From Gammaproteobacteria bacterium (GTDB lineage: Bacteria; Pseudomonadota; Gammaproteobacteria; Competibacterales; Competibacteraceae): a stretch of 64,000 nt of DNA. Below, piece after piece: positions 8,280 through 16,686 of this stretch. Numbering within the stretch: position 1 is the stretch's first letter; each line of letters begins with the position of its first letter. A program made the position numbers and the translations under genes. The stretch is from positions 467,501-531,500 of the forward strand of contig JACKMZ010000001.1 of NCBI GenBank assembly GCA_024235135.1, in the 5' to 3' direction. The notes under the pieces were generated by a model that saw only the letters and a program-made list of their open reading frames with translations, searched no databases and was not told the DNA's origin.

Positions 8280-9494
8280 ATGCTTGATATGACTGTTTCA
8301 TCTTCCCGACCACTACAGGGCGTACGTGTTCTGGAGTTGGGGCAATTGCTGGCCGGTCCGTTTGCCGGCACACTGTTGGCCTATTTTGGCGCCGAAGTCA
8401 TCAAGGTGGAGCCTCCGGGCGGTGGCGACCCGATCCGTCAATGGCGGGTGGTGCGCGATGGCAGTTCGCTGTGGTGGCGCAGTTTGGGGCGCAACAAGAA
8501 ATGCATCACGCTGGATTTGCGAAATCCCTCCGGGCGTGAGTTGGTGCGCCGCCTCGCCCAGCGTTCCGATGTGCTGATCGAGAATTTCCGGCCTGGCACC
8601 ATGGAAAAATGGGGTCTTGGACCCGCTGAACTCAAAGCGGTGAACGCGGGGTTGGTTTATACGCGAATTTCCGGCTACGGGCAAACCGGCCCGTACGCCA
8701 AGCGGCCCGGCTACGCCTCGGTTTGCGAGGGCATAGGCGGTTTGCGTTACGTCAATGGATTCCCTGGTCAAAAACCCGTGCGTCCGAATCTCAGTTTGGG
8801 CGATACCTTGGCCGGTTTGCATGCCGCCTTGGGGATTATGCTGGCGCTTTGGCAGCGGCGTAACGATCCGCTCCAACAAGGTCAGACCGTTGACGTGGCG
8901 CTATTCGAAGCCGTGTTCAATCTCTTGGAGGCGGTGGTGCCGGAGTACGATGGAGCGGGAATCGTTCGCGAGCCTGCCGGATCTACGGTGACGGGGATTG
9001 TGCCGACCAATACCTATCTTTGCCGGGACGGCAAATACGTGATCATTGGCGGCAATGGCGATTCCATTTTCAAGCGTCTGATGGAGGCCGCGGAACGTTC
9101 GGATTTGGCGGCCGATCCACGGTTGGCTCACAATGCCGGGCGGGTGCAACACGAACGGGAAATCGACGCGGCGCTGTCCGACTGGACCGCCACGTTGGAT
9201 AGTTCAGAGGTGCTGGCCCGCCTGGATACGGCGGAAGTGCCGGCAGGACCGATTTACAGTGTTGCCGATATGTTGCGGGACCCGCATTTTCAGGCCCGTG
9301 AGTTGTTCGAAACCGTGGAAATCGACGGCCAGCCGCTTAAAATCCCTGCGATTCTCCCCAAGCTAGGTTCGACGCCGGGCGCGACATCCTGGCCCGGCCC
9401 GGCGGTGGGTAGCCACAATCGCGAAGTGTTCGAGGAACTGCTGGGGTTGGAGGCAACGGAAATCGACCGCTTGCGAGATGACGGGGTTATCTGA
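8280..9494 (+). CDS. class III CoA-transferase (CaiB/BaiF family)
   Basis: A 404-residue formyl-CoA-transferase-like enzyme that moves CoA between acyl donors and carboxylic acids. Opening RVLELGQLLAGPFAGTLLA and ADFGAEVIKVE-type segment (YFGAEVIKVEPPGGGDP) are family hallmarks. The catalytic aspartate, which forms the aspartyl-CoA anhydride, is D175 in SLGDTLAGL. The substrate cannot be read from sequence, and no acyl-CoA dehydrogenase or ligase neighbour hints at one. Two in-frame ATGs (8280, 8289) are possible. The last 8 bp overlap the end of the convergent TPR gene. Confidence 0.9.
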   Translation: MLDMTVSSSRPLQGVRVLELGQLLAGPFAGTLLAYFGAEVIKVEPPGGGDPIRQWRVVRDGSSLWWRSLGRNKKCITLDLRNPSGRELVRRLAQRSDVLIENFRPGTMEKWGLGPAELKAVNAGLVYTRISGYGQTGPYAKRPGYASVCEGIGGLRYVNGFPGQKPVRPNLSLGDTLAGLHAALGIMLALWQRRNDPLQQGQTVDVALFEAVFNLLEAVVPEYDGAGIVREPAGSTVTGIVPTNTYLCRDGKYVIIGGNGDSIFKRLMEAAERSDLAADPRLAHNAGRVQHEREIDAALSDWTATLDSSEVLARLDTAEVPAGPIYSVADMLRDPHFQARELFETVEIDGQPLKIPAILPKLGSTPGATSWPGPAVGSHNREVFEELLGLEATEIDRLRDDGVI

Positions 9495-11778
9495 AATGGG
9501 CGCGCAGGGACTGCAGCGCCGAGCGCACTCGCTGCATCAATTCTTCCCAGTCCCCTGGATTCGATTGCCGAAATAACCGGGCCGTGGGATACCAGGGACT
9601 ATCGTCGCGTTTTCGCAGCCAGCGCCAATCCGCGTTGTAGGGGAGTAGTACCCACACCGGGCGACCCAGCGCACCCGCCAAATGGGCGACCGAGGTATCC
9701 ACGCTGAGCACCAGATCCAATTGCTGCATATACGCGGCTGTGCGGGCGTAATCAGTCAGCTCCTTGCCCAGATCGATGACGCCCCCCGTGTCGAGCGTAC
9801 GGGCATCTGCGGTGGATAAGGGGGTTTGCAAGCTATAAAAGGCGATCCTGGATAATTCGAACAAGGCTTGGAATGACTCCAGCGAGCAGGAGCGGCAGTG
9901 ATTTTTTTGATAGGTGGGGCTGCCGGCCCAGACGATGCCGACCTTCAAATGGTCATGGGCTGGCAGTGGGGGTACGGTCACATGCGCGGGTACAGTGAGA
10001 TAGGGGACTTGCGCAGGCAGACTTTCCAAAGTGATTCCCAATGCCTTGGGCAGACTCAGCAAGGGACAATACAGGTCGAAGCAATCCTGCGGCAGAGCAC
10101 CGGCCAAGCGGATTTCGGAGACCCCGTCGATGGAGGCGAACAAGGTTCGTAAAGGCTCCGTGCAGGCCACCATGAGTTTTTTGCACCGCCGAGCCGCTAG
10201 CGGCAGGAAACGGGCGAACTGTATGGCGTCGCCATGACCTTGTTCCGTGTGGACCAGCAGCACCTTTTCGGAAATCGCTTCCCCAGTCCATAACGGTTGT
10301 GGACATTGGAAGGGAGTGAAACTCGACATCTGCCAGCGCCATTCGTACTCTCTCCACCCCGGTAAGTAATCGCCCAATTTGAGCAGCGCCAAGCCACGGT
10401 TGAAATGGGCGATGGCATATTGCCGATCGGCGGCGATGGCCTGTTCAAAGTGTTGCAAGGCTTGATCGTAATGCTCCCGTTCCAGATGGCTGACGCCCAG
10501 ACTGTTGTGAGCTTCGGCGTGTTTGGGCTGGCGTGCGATGACCCAGTTCAGTTCGAGTTCCGCTTCGTCCCACCGTTCGGCATCGACCAAAGCCAGTCCC
10601 AGTTGGTAGTGAAGCGGCAGGTGATCGGGATGAATTTTGAGTAGTTCCTGATAACGGGTAATGGCGGTTGCGAAGTCTCCCTGACGATGAATGTGAGTGG
10701 CCTGCTCCAGTTGAATGTACAGGGGATCTGCCGGGGCAACGTCCTTGATCGCCTCGTCGGGTAAGGCATAAGACGATCGCACCAGCGGATCGCCTATATC
10801 CAGCAGGGCGGGAAAACGCCACGGTAATACTTGGACGGCGAAGATTTCCTGAACGGAGCCGGTAAAAACCACATAGGCCACGATTTGTCGGGTGATCGTA
10901 TCGACTACCCAGATACCGCAATGCCTTTCGGAAACGCGGGTGGTCAACGGTAGGCCGCTGAATACGGCCGTTTCCCTGACTTGCGATAAACCGACAAAGG
11001 CATAGCGATCGATGAAATCCAGACCTCGGGTGAAACCCGGAAATTCAGCGACGAGCGTGGGTTGGTTGGAAGCGGGGTCGATCTGCTTCAGTTGTCCGGC
11101 CCCGGATTCCAGATACCAAAGTTTGTCCTGATGCCAGCGGGGCGAATGGGGCATGGATAGCCCTGCAGCGATGACCCGACCGCTGGGCGCTTCCAGCAAC
11201 ACGCCGCCGCGGGCTTTGTTGGCGCGCCATCCTTCCGAACGATCGGTTGCTCCCAGCGCCGTGGCGAAGGTGGGCTGTCCATTGCGCAAGGCCATGCCGT
11301 TCAAATGGCAACGGTCGGTCAGATCGTAGGCGCTGACGAATGGGGGGCGCCAGCGCGGCACTATGCTGTAGGCTTGATCCAATGTGCACAAGCAGGATAG
11401 CCGGGTGTTGACCAGCCATAATTCCCCATCCGAGCCATAGGCCATTTCGTGCACATCAATGTCGCCTGTCACGTGGATTTGGCGGGGTAGATAGCAGGCG
11501 TCATGCTGGTTTAGCGGTTCAAGCTTTGGCGCAACCGCCGGCAAATTGCGCAACTCCCATATCTGAAATCCAGTGCCAACGGCGAACTTTTCGTGATCCC
11601 CGGCCAACCCCATTGGCCGGTCGAAGCCGCAAAAGTGGGTATTCAAGGTTTCGCTGTTTTGGTCGCGCAGAATGATGAGTTGCCCAGCCTGATAGGTGGA
11701 TACAACGACGGAAGCGCCGAGTTGGCGCAAAAGCAGGGGGAACGAAGCGGTATGTTGGCTGGTGAAAGAGAGGGCCAT
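9487..11778 (-). CDS. TIGR03032-TPR-glycosyltransferase-like fusion
   Basis: About 763 residues from the chosen ATG at 11778 (MALSFTSQHTASFPLLL), where the TIGR03032 family normally begins. An upstream in-frame start at 11904 would add 42 unlike residues and overlap the preceding gene. Domain order: TIGR03032 beta-propeller-like domain (about 1-340; VSTYQAGQLIILR, DIDVHEMAYG, CHLNGMA), four to five TPR units (about 350-500; PLHYQLGLALVDAERWDEAE, AEAHNSLGVSHLEREHYDQA), and a C-terminal GT9/heptosyltransferase-like domain (about 520-760; LKVGIVWAGSPTYQKN, DTSVAHLAGALGRPVWVLLP). TIGR03032 proteins are of unknown function. A role in peptide or surface glycan modification is inference from the GT domain and the neighbouring secreted SLH protein. 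Confidence 0.8.
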   Translation of the reverse strand: MALSFTSQHTASFPLLLRQLGASVVVSTYQAGQLIILRDQNSETLNTHFCGFDRPMGLAGDHEKFAVGTGFQIWELRNLPAVAPKLEPLNQHDACYLPRQIHVTGDIDVHEMAYGSDGELWLVNTRLSCLCTLDQAYSIVPRWRPPFVSAYDLTDRCHLNGMALRNGQPTFATALGATDRSEGWRANKARGGVLLEAPSGRVIAAGLSMPHSPRWHQDKLWYLESGAGQLKQIDPASNQPTLVAEFPGFTRGLDFIDRYAFVGLSQVRETAVFSGLPLTTRVSERHCGIWVVDTITRQIVAYVVFTGSVQEIFAVQVLPWRFPALLDIGDPLVRSSYALPDEAIKDVAPADPLYIQLEQATHIHRQGDFATAITRYQELLKIHPDHLPLHYQLGLALVDAERWDEAELELNWVIARQPKHAEAHNSLGVSHLEREHYDQALQHFEQAIAADRQYAIAHFNRGLALLKLGDYLPGWREYEWRWQMSSFTPFQCPQPLWTGEAISEKVLLVHTEQGHGDAIQFARFLPLAARRCKKLMVACTEPLRTLFASIDGVSEIRLAGALPQDCFDLYCPLLSLPKALGITLESLPAQVPYLTVPAHVTVPPLPAHDHLKVGIVWAGSPTYQKNHCRSCSLESFQALFELSRIAFYSLQTPLSTADARTLDTGGVIDLGKELTDYARTAAYMQQLDLVLSVDTSVAHLAGALGRPVWVLLPYNADWRWLRKRDDSPWYPTARLFRQSNPGDWEELMQRVRSALQSLRAHFR

Positions 11779-11803
11779 CGGCGATCTGAATTCCGTGGGC
11801 AAT

Positions 11804-11833
11804 GTCGGACAGCTTGCTGCCAAGCTGTCCGAC
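11804..11833. terminator. perfect 13-bp inverted repeat between two minus-strand genes
   Basis: GTCGGACAGCTTG, a 4-base loop (CTGC), then CAAGCTGTCCGAC form a perfect 13-bp stem just past the stop of the SLH gene (11861) and before the ATG of the TIGR03032 gene (11778). The position suits transcription termination or mRNA 3'-end protection, but no T-run follows on either strand. It may instead be a repeat of the REP type or a protein-binding palindrome. Confidence 0.5.
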
Positions 11834-11860
11834 CGGTGGTGGATTCGGCGTACAGAAAGG

Positions 11861-13882
11861 CTACAGTCCGAATGTCCGCACCAGAAAGGCAGCCATTTGA
11901 GCACGGGTCACCGAACTATTGGGACAATAGTTCCCATTTCCACAACCCCCGGTGATATTTTCCGTGACCAATTGCTCGATCCAAGCGGCGGCGAAGGCGT
12001 TCACCGGTACATCGCCGAATACGGTGCCGGTGGCCGGGGGCGGCTGATACGCCGAGCCATATTTGGCGCGTAGCAGAAATACCGCCATCTGGGCGCGGGT
12101 GATGGCGGCATTGGGGCAGTAATTGCCGCTCCCACATCCGCCGGTGATGCCTTCATCGGAAAGCTGTTCTATCCAAGCGGCGGCGAAGGCGGTGACTGGC
12201 ACGTCATTGAAGACGGCGCCGGTGGCGGAGGGTGGGATGTATGCTCCGCCGTAAATACCACGCAGCAAAAATACCGCCATCTGGGCGCGGGTGACGAGTG
12301 CTTCCGGGCAGTAGTTGCCAGCCCCACAGCCGCCAGTGATGCCGGCAGCGGCAATTTTCTCGATCATTGACCAAGCCCAGTAAGTACGGGGTACATCGAG
12401 AAAGCTCACCGCGTCGAATTCAAAAGCGCCGATATCACAGAAATTATCGCGCACTAATCCACGCTGGTCGAAATCCAGCCGCGCATCGTCGGCGCAAACA
12501 GTCGTGTCGCCCGCATCAATGGCTGCGCTGCCGGACAGCAAGGCATGGGTTAAGGTGGGACCTCCGTTGTCCATGAGCACAGTATCCAAGTCGATGGTGT
12601 TACTGATCGCGCCGCCACAGCTATTGTCATCAAACAGATTGCTGCTGGGGGCGGTGTCCAGAAAACCCACGCAGTTGGCGCCCCCTGCGGAATCGGCGAT
12701 GATCGTGTTGTTCATCGTTACGAAATCGTTGGCGGCACTCCATAAGCCACTGCCTCCGGCGACCGCGATATTATTCGCTAGGGTGACGTTCGTTAGGAAA
12801 AGCGTATCACTGGACTCGTTGACAATGGCGCCGCCGACGCCGGAATAGGCGACGTTTCCCGATAAGGTGGAGTTGGTGAGAACGGCGTTATGTGAATTCC
12901 AAAGTGCGCCGCCGTCGGAGGCGGCCGTATTGCCGGCTAGCGTGCTATTACTAACGGCCAGTTGGCCGAAACTTGCATTGTATATCCCACCGCCATCCAA
13001 GCGGGTGGTGTTGAACGTCAGGGCGCTATTGTTCAGCACTGAAATGCCCCAAGTAAAGATGCCGCCTCCACGTCCTCTGGAATCGTTGCCCGATACGGTA
13101 CTATTTGACACGGTCAACGTCGACGAACCCGCATTGTATATTCCTCCGCCCTTAGCGCTTGTATTCGTCACGGCATTTCCAGTGACGGTGCTGTTGAGCA
13201 GTATGGCTGTCATCCCGTTATTGGCTAGGGCGCCGCCATTGCCGACCGCTGTATTTTGCGAGAGTGTGGAGTTGGTGACGGAGAGGATGCCCTGGCCATC
13301 ATTACGAATTGCCCCGCCCCGTATTGCAGAGTTATAGGAAAAGGTGCTGTTAAACGTTCCCAATATCCCTCGATTGAATACGGCTCCTCCGCTGCCTGTG
13401 GCCGAACTGCTACCTGTAACCGAGCCATTCCGCAGGGTTAGGTCGACGAGTGCGAGGTTTCCGGACGCGCCTACATGAAAAATCCGGAAAGGGTCGGCCA
13501 TGTCATCGCGTTCGATGGTCGATCCGTTGCCATTGATGGTGATTTTAGAAGTGATGGTCGGTAGGCCATTGTTTCCGTCCGTAGTATCCACCAGAACATC
13601 CAGCGAATAGAGACTTCCGGATGCCAGATTGACAGTGTCTTGCCCGAGCGGGTCACCTGCCGCGCAATCCCCGTAAGTAGCGCCCTGCTGGGCATTGTGG
13701 ATCGCTTCGATCAGGGAGCAGACACCATTGTTATTGATGTAAACCGCACCCGCGGCGACATTGATCGTCGCCGCCTGAGCCCCGCTTAATGTTCCGACAG
13801 CTAAAATCTCACCGATCAGAATCGGCAATAGGCGGCGACGAGCAGGGGCTTGATGATGTTTGTACGTACGAAAAAGATCCAT
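11861..13882 (-). CDS. secreted beta-helix (choice-of-anchor Q) protein with three SLH repeats
   Basis: A 673-residue exported protein. A long signal peptide (about 1-37, cleavage after SGAQA) is followed by a right-handed parallel beta-helix (about 90-430) of repeating GGGIYNxxxxxLxVSNSTxSGN units. The region about 430-495 has the choice-of-anchor Q signature (GGPTLTHALLSGSAAIDAGD, then DQRGLVRDNFCDIGAFEF). Three SLH-like repeats of ~58 residues follow (about 497-673), each with FxDVP, GITGGCGxGNYCP and VTRAQMAxFLLR. The duplicated C-terminal modules give visible DNA repeats at about 11880-12370. SLH domains anchor proteins to cell-wall polymers in Gram-positives; in Gammaproteobacteria they are found on secreted or surface proteins with a less clear anchor. 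RBS GTGGAG lies 8 bp before the ATG. Likely surface adhesion or matrix protein; function inferred. Confidence 0.85.
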   Translation of the reverse strand: MDLFRTYKHHQAPARRRLLPILIGEILAVGTLSGAQAATINVAAGAVYINNNGVCSLIEAIHNAQQGATYGDCAAGDPLGQDTVNLASGSLYSLDVLVDTTDGNNGLPTITSKITINGNGSTIERDDMADPFRIFHVGASGNLALVDLTLRNGSVTGSSSATGSGGAVFNRGILGTFNSTFSYNSAIRGGAIRNDGQGILSVTNSTLSQNTAVGNGGALANNGMTAILLNSTVTGNAVTNTSAKGGGIYNAGSSTLTVSNSTVSGNDSRGRGGGIFTWGISVLNNSALTFNTTRLDGGGIYNASFGQLAVSNSTLAGNTAASDGGALWNSHNAVLTNSTLSGNVAYSGVGGAIVNESSDTLFLTNVTLANNIAVAGGSGLWSAANDFVTMNNTIIADSAGGANCVGFLDTAPSSNLFDDNSCGGAISNTIDLDTVLMDNGGPTLTHALLSGSAAIDAGDTTVCADDARLDFDQRGLVRDNFCDIGAFEFDAVSFLDVPRTYWAWSMIEKIAAAGITGGCGAGNYCPEALVTRAQMAVFLLRGIYGGAYIPPSATGAVFNDVPVTAFAAAWIEQLSDEGITGGCGSGNYCPNAAITRAQMAVFLLRAKYGSAYQPPPATGTVFGDVPVNAFAAAWIEQLVTENITGGCGNGNYCPNSSVTRAQMAAFLVRTFGL

Positions 13883-14085
13883 AAGGCGTGCTCCACGATA
13901 TTTGGAATGTCTGCGACTGTGTTTTGATAAAGAATATCAGTTATCATGAATTCCAACCCATTGTTAAAGTTGGTAATTTTTCTCATCTTTTGTGGGTAAT
14001 TCTACTCATTAAATATTACGGGAAAAGTAAGGTTATGGCGGTGTGGGTGGATACGGGCTGACCTGTAACAGACGAGAAAGACGCC

Positions 14086-16674
14086 CTAAAAAAGCTGATA
14101 GCGGGAAAACGCGGAATGCGCGACCGACAAGACCACCCGGAATCCAAGGTCGGTATCGCAATCTCCGAAAGCCTGAACGCGCCGGGACATGCAATGGGAT
14201 TGCGCTAGGGAAGCGCGCCAGGAACCGCCCCGCGCAATACGGGGAGTGGTAAGAGGAAGGTGGTTGTGGGTGGGATCGTAGGGGTAATGACCGGCCCCGC
14301 TCAGGGTCCATTCCCAGACATTGCCCGTCATGTCCAGCAAACCGGTTGGCGTCATGCCATAGGGATACATACCGACCGGATTGGGATGAGCAAGTCCACT
14401 CTCGGCGACGTTGGAACGTTCCGGTTCCCATTCGGCATTGCCCCAGGGGTAGCGGCCACGGGTCGAACAGCGCGCCGCCTTTTCCCATTCCGCTTCGGTG
14501 GGTAGGCGAATCTCGTAGTCTTCGGGAATGGGGCTTTGGGTGGGTAGGCGTAATTGCGTGTCCAGCCAACTGCAATAAGCCGCTGCTTCGAACCCGTTGA
14601 TTCCGGTCACGGGCCAGTTGGGATACTGGCTTTGCCAGCTCCAGTTATCGGGTTCGGAGCGTTGCGAGGCCAGCCGCCAGGATCGAGCCGCCTCGCCTCG
14701 CCACAAGGATTCATCGCCATAACCGCCCGCCAGGATAAAAGCCTCGTATTGCGCTACGGTGACGGGATACCGGGCCAGCCAATAAGGGTAGGTGATTTGT
14801 AGGGTTTCGGTCTGTCCCAGTTCATCGGGATGCGCCAGGGGATCGTCGGCTTGGCTGCCCATCCAGAAACTGCCGGCTTTGATGATGATGAAACCCAAGC
14901 CTTTTTCCGGAAGCCCCTGAAATCGGGCGGGCAGATACAAGCGTTTCGAACTGAAGCGGGGATCGCCTAGGTTGCCCAGAATCGCGCCGGCCTCGGCGCG
15001 TTCGCGGGGCGTCATTTGCGCCTGTTCGAGAACTTGGGCCAATCGTAGAATCACCTGCGCGAGCTTGTCCGTGCCCGTGGAATGATTGCGCAACTCCGCA
15101 ACGCCTATGGCGGCCGCGATGTCCCCAGCCAACCAGGATTTATGCCCGGCTTGCGATCCTTCGTCGAATTCGCACAGCGCCTCCAGCAGATCCAGTACCG
15201 GTTCCCAATCCTTCTGTATCTCCACTTTGTAAGTGGCCGCCGAGGGCAACAGCAAGTGGGCCAAATGGCTTCGAGTTTGGGCTTGTTTCAGCGCGTGACC
15301 GAGAAAGCAATCATCCATCGCCATCGGCAGACTGAGCAGATAGGTGCCGAGCAGAGGATGCGGAAAACCGTAATGGGCCGGTTCTTTCTCGATCAGTAAC
15401 CCCGTATCGCACAAGTCCGACAAAGCGTCGCGCGCGGCCTGTTCATCGTGCGTTTCGTTGAGTTGGGCCAAGTCCGTCAGCAGGGTTTGCCGGTCGATAG
15501 TCAATCGCTGTACGGCGGCTGCCGGGTCGTCGTCCGCAACGCAGGCATCCCAGGCCAATTGCCCCAGCAGACGCAACCATTCAGCACTTTGCCCATCGGG
15601 GTAGGACCCCAGCAACGCATTGACCGCCTTGGCGCAGAAGCCGCTCAGCCGGCCTGGCAGCGGGGGATGACGCGTGCCCAGCCAGAGCAGCAGGGTGAGT
15701 AACAGCGGATTGGTGGTCAGAGACTGGAACGGGGGCTGCTGCAGAATCCGGGACCAGTCTGCGTCGGATGAATCGGCGCACCAGGCGGCGATGACGGCGT
15801 CGCTGCGGCCGCGGTCCAAGGAGGCCAGATTCAGGTGGGGAAAGCGTTTTTCCGGTAATTGACGGGACCGTTCGTTGTAAGCGGCGGGTTGACAGGTGAT
15901 CAGCAATCGGGTGCGGTGGTGGCTTTTCGCGAAGTCGGTGAGGCTATCCAGAACGGTCTTGCGCAGGGCCTGCGGCACGTCCTGCAGATCGTCCAGCAAG
16001 ACCAACGCCCGCCCCTTATCGACCGCCTGGGCTAAGGCTTCTTCGGCGAAAGCCAGGCCACGTGCGGCCAAATCCTCGCTGATATGCGCCCACAATAGCG
16101 CCGCGAAGGCATCGGGCAGGGACGGCATCGTTTGCAACCAACGGGCGAATTCCCGTCCGCTGACCAACAAGGGAAGATAATCGCGTTCGTTCTCCGGCCA
16201 GCTTTCCAGACCGTTCCACTGATCGCCGGCAAGGGCCAGACACAAGCGCCGTAGCAGGGTTGTTTTGCCGGAACCCTCGCCGCCCAGGATCACCAACCGG
16301 CGATGTTCGACGATGGCCTGCAGCAGAGAGGGAGGTTGGGCATCGCCGGTTGGGGAAGTAGCGGAAAATGCGCCCGGATCGACGAAAACTCGCTGCAACG
16401 CGGGCCATTGCTGGATCATGGCGCGAGTCGGCTCACGTCTACCGGGCAGGGTCACCGCACAGCGTTCGGCCAATACCTGTCGGTAGGTGGCTAAGACATC
16501 GGCTTCCCCAACGGGAGGAGATCCCCGGTAAATACCGGCTTCCTGATGGGTTGTCTCCAGATCGGTGATTTCGGCGGCAGCGCCGGCGGTGAGTTGCGCC
16601 TGCAACTCGCGAATCAGATTTTGGAGTTCTGCTTTGCTGAGTCTCTCAAGGTCCTGATCTTCCTGCTTGATCAT
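14086..16674 (-). CDS. NACHT-type NTPase fused to FGE-sulfatase (CLec-fold) domain
   Basis: An 862-residue protein with a short N-terminal helical region (1-110), a NACHT-like P-loop NTPase (about 120-400) and a C-terminal formylglycine-generating-enzyme/sulfatase-modifying domain (about 600-850). Walker A is GGEGSGKTT (131-139), Walker B ALVLLDDLQD (223-232) and the sensor RLLITCQPAAY (256-266). FGE landmarks are GSFWMGS, YPVTVAQYEAF, RLPTEAEWEKAAR, NVWEWT, RGGSW (815-819) and GFRVV (844-848). Only one cysteine (C828) is near the place of the FGE active-site pair; the other is missing, so oxidase activity is doubtful and a binding role is likelier. NACHT/STAND NTPases with such C-terminal modules are predicted conflict or antiphage sensors. 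No effector domain is evident at the N-terminus. It ends 203 bp upstream of the SLH gene and starts 12 bp past the asnS stop. Confidence 0.85.
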   Translation of the reverse strand: MIKQEDQDLERLSKAELQNLIRELQAQLTAGAAAEITDLETTHQEAGIYRGSPPVGEADVLATYRQVLAERCAVTLPGRREPTRAMIQQWPALQRVFVDPGAFSATSPTGDAQPPSLLQAIVEHRRLVILGGEGSGKTTLLRRLCLALAGDQWNGLESWPENERDYLPLLVSGREFARWLQTMPSLPDAFAALLWAHISEDLAARGLAFAEEALAQAVDKGRALVLLDDLQDVPQALRKTVLDSLTDFAKSHHRTRLLITCQPAAYNERSRQLPEKRFPHLNLASLDRGRSDAVIAAWCADSSDADWSRILQQPPFQSLTTNPLLLTLLLWLGTRHPPLPGRLSGFCAKAVNALLGSYPDGQSAEWLRLLGQLAWDACVADDDPAAAVQRLTIDRQTLLTDLAQLNETHDEQAARDALSDLCDTGLLIEKEPAHYGFPHPLLGTYLLSLPMAMDDCFLGHALKQAQTRSHLAHLLLPSAATYKVEIQKDWEPVLDLLEALCEFDEGSQAGHKSWLAGDIAAAIGVAELRNHSTGTDKLAQVILRLAQVLEQAQMTPRERAEAGAILGNLGDPRFSSKRLYLPARFQGLPEKGLGFIIIKAGSFWMGSQADDPLAHPDELGQTETLQITYPYWLARYPVTVAQYEAFILAGGYGDESLWRGEAARSWRLASQRSEPDNWSWQSQYPNWPVTGINGFEAAAYCSWLDTQLRLPTQSPIPEDYEIRLPTEAEWEKAARCSTRGRYPWGNAEWEPERSNVAESGLAHPNPVGMYPYGMTPTGLLDMTGNVWEWTLSGAGHYPYDPTHNHLPLTTPRIARGGSWRASLAQSHCMSRRVQAFGDCDTDLGFRVVLSVAHSAFSRYQLF

Positions 16675-16686
16675 GGTCCGACCGTT

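Noticed and set aside
11779..11904. A 42-residue N-terminal extension of the TIGR03032 protein
   Set aside because: It overlaps the SLH gene, crosses the 13-bp inverted repeat and does not resemble the family; M at 11778 is the natural start.
11880..13450. Regularly spaced DNA repeats suggestive of CRISPR
   Set aside because: They are coding repeats (SLH and beta-helix modules) in one continuous frame, with unequal spacing and no cas genes.
14086..14260. Diversity-generating retroelement acting on the FGE domain
   Set aside because: No reverse transcriptase, template repeat or Avd-like gene in the window; the segment is not notably rich in variable AAY codons. Kept only as a search idea.
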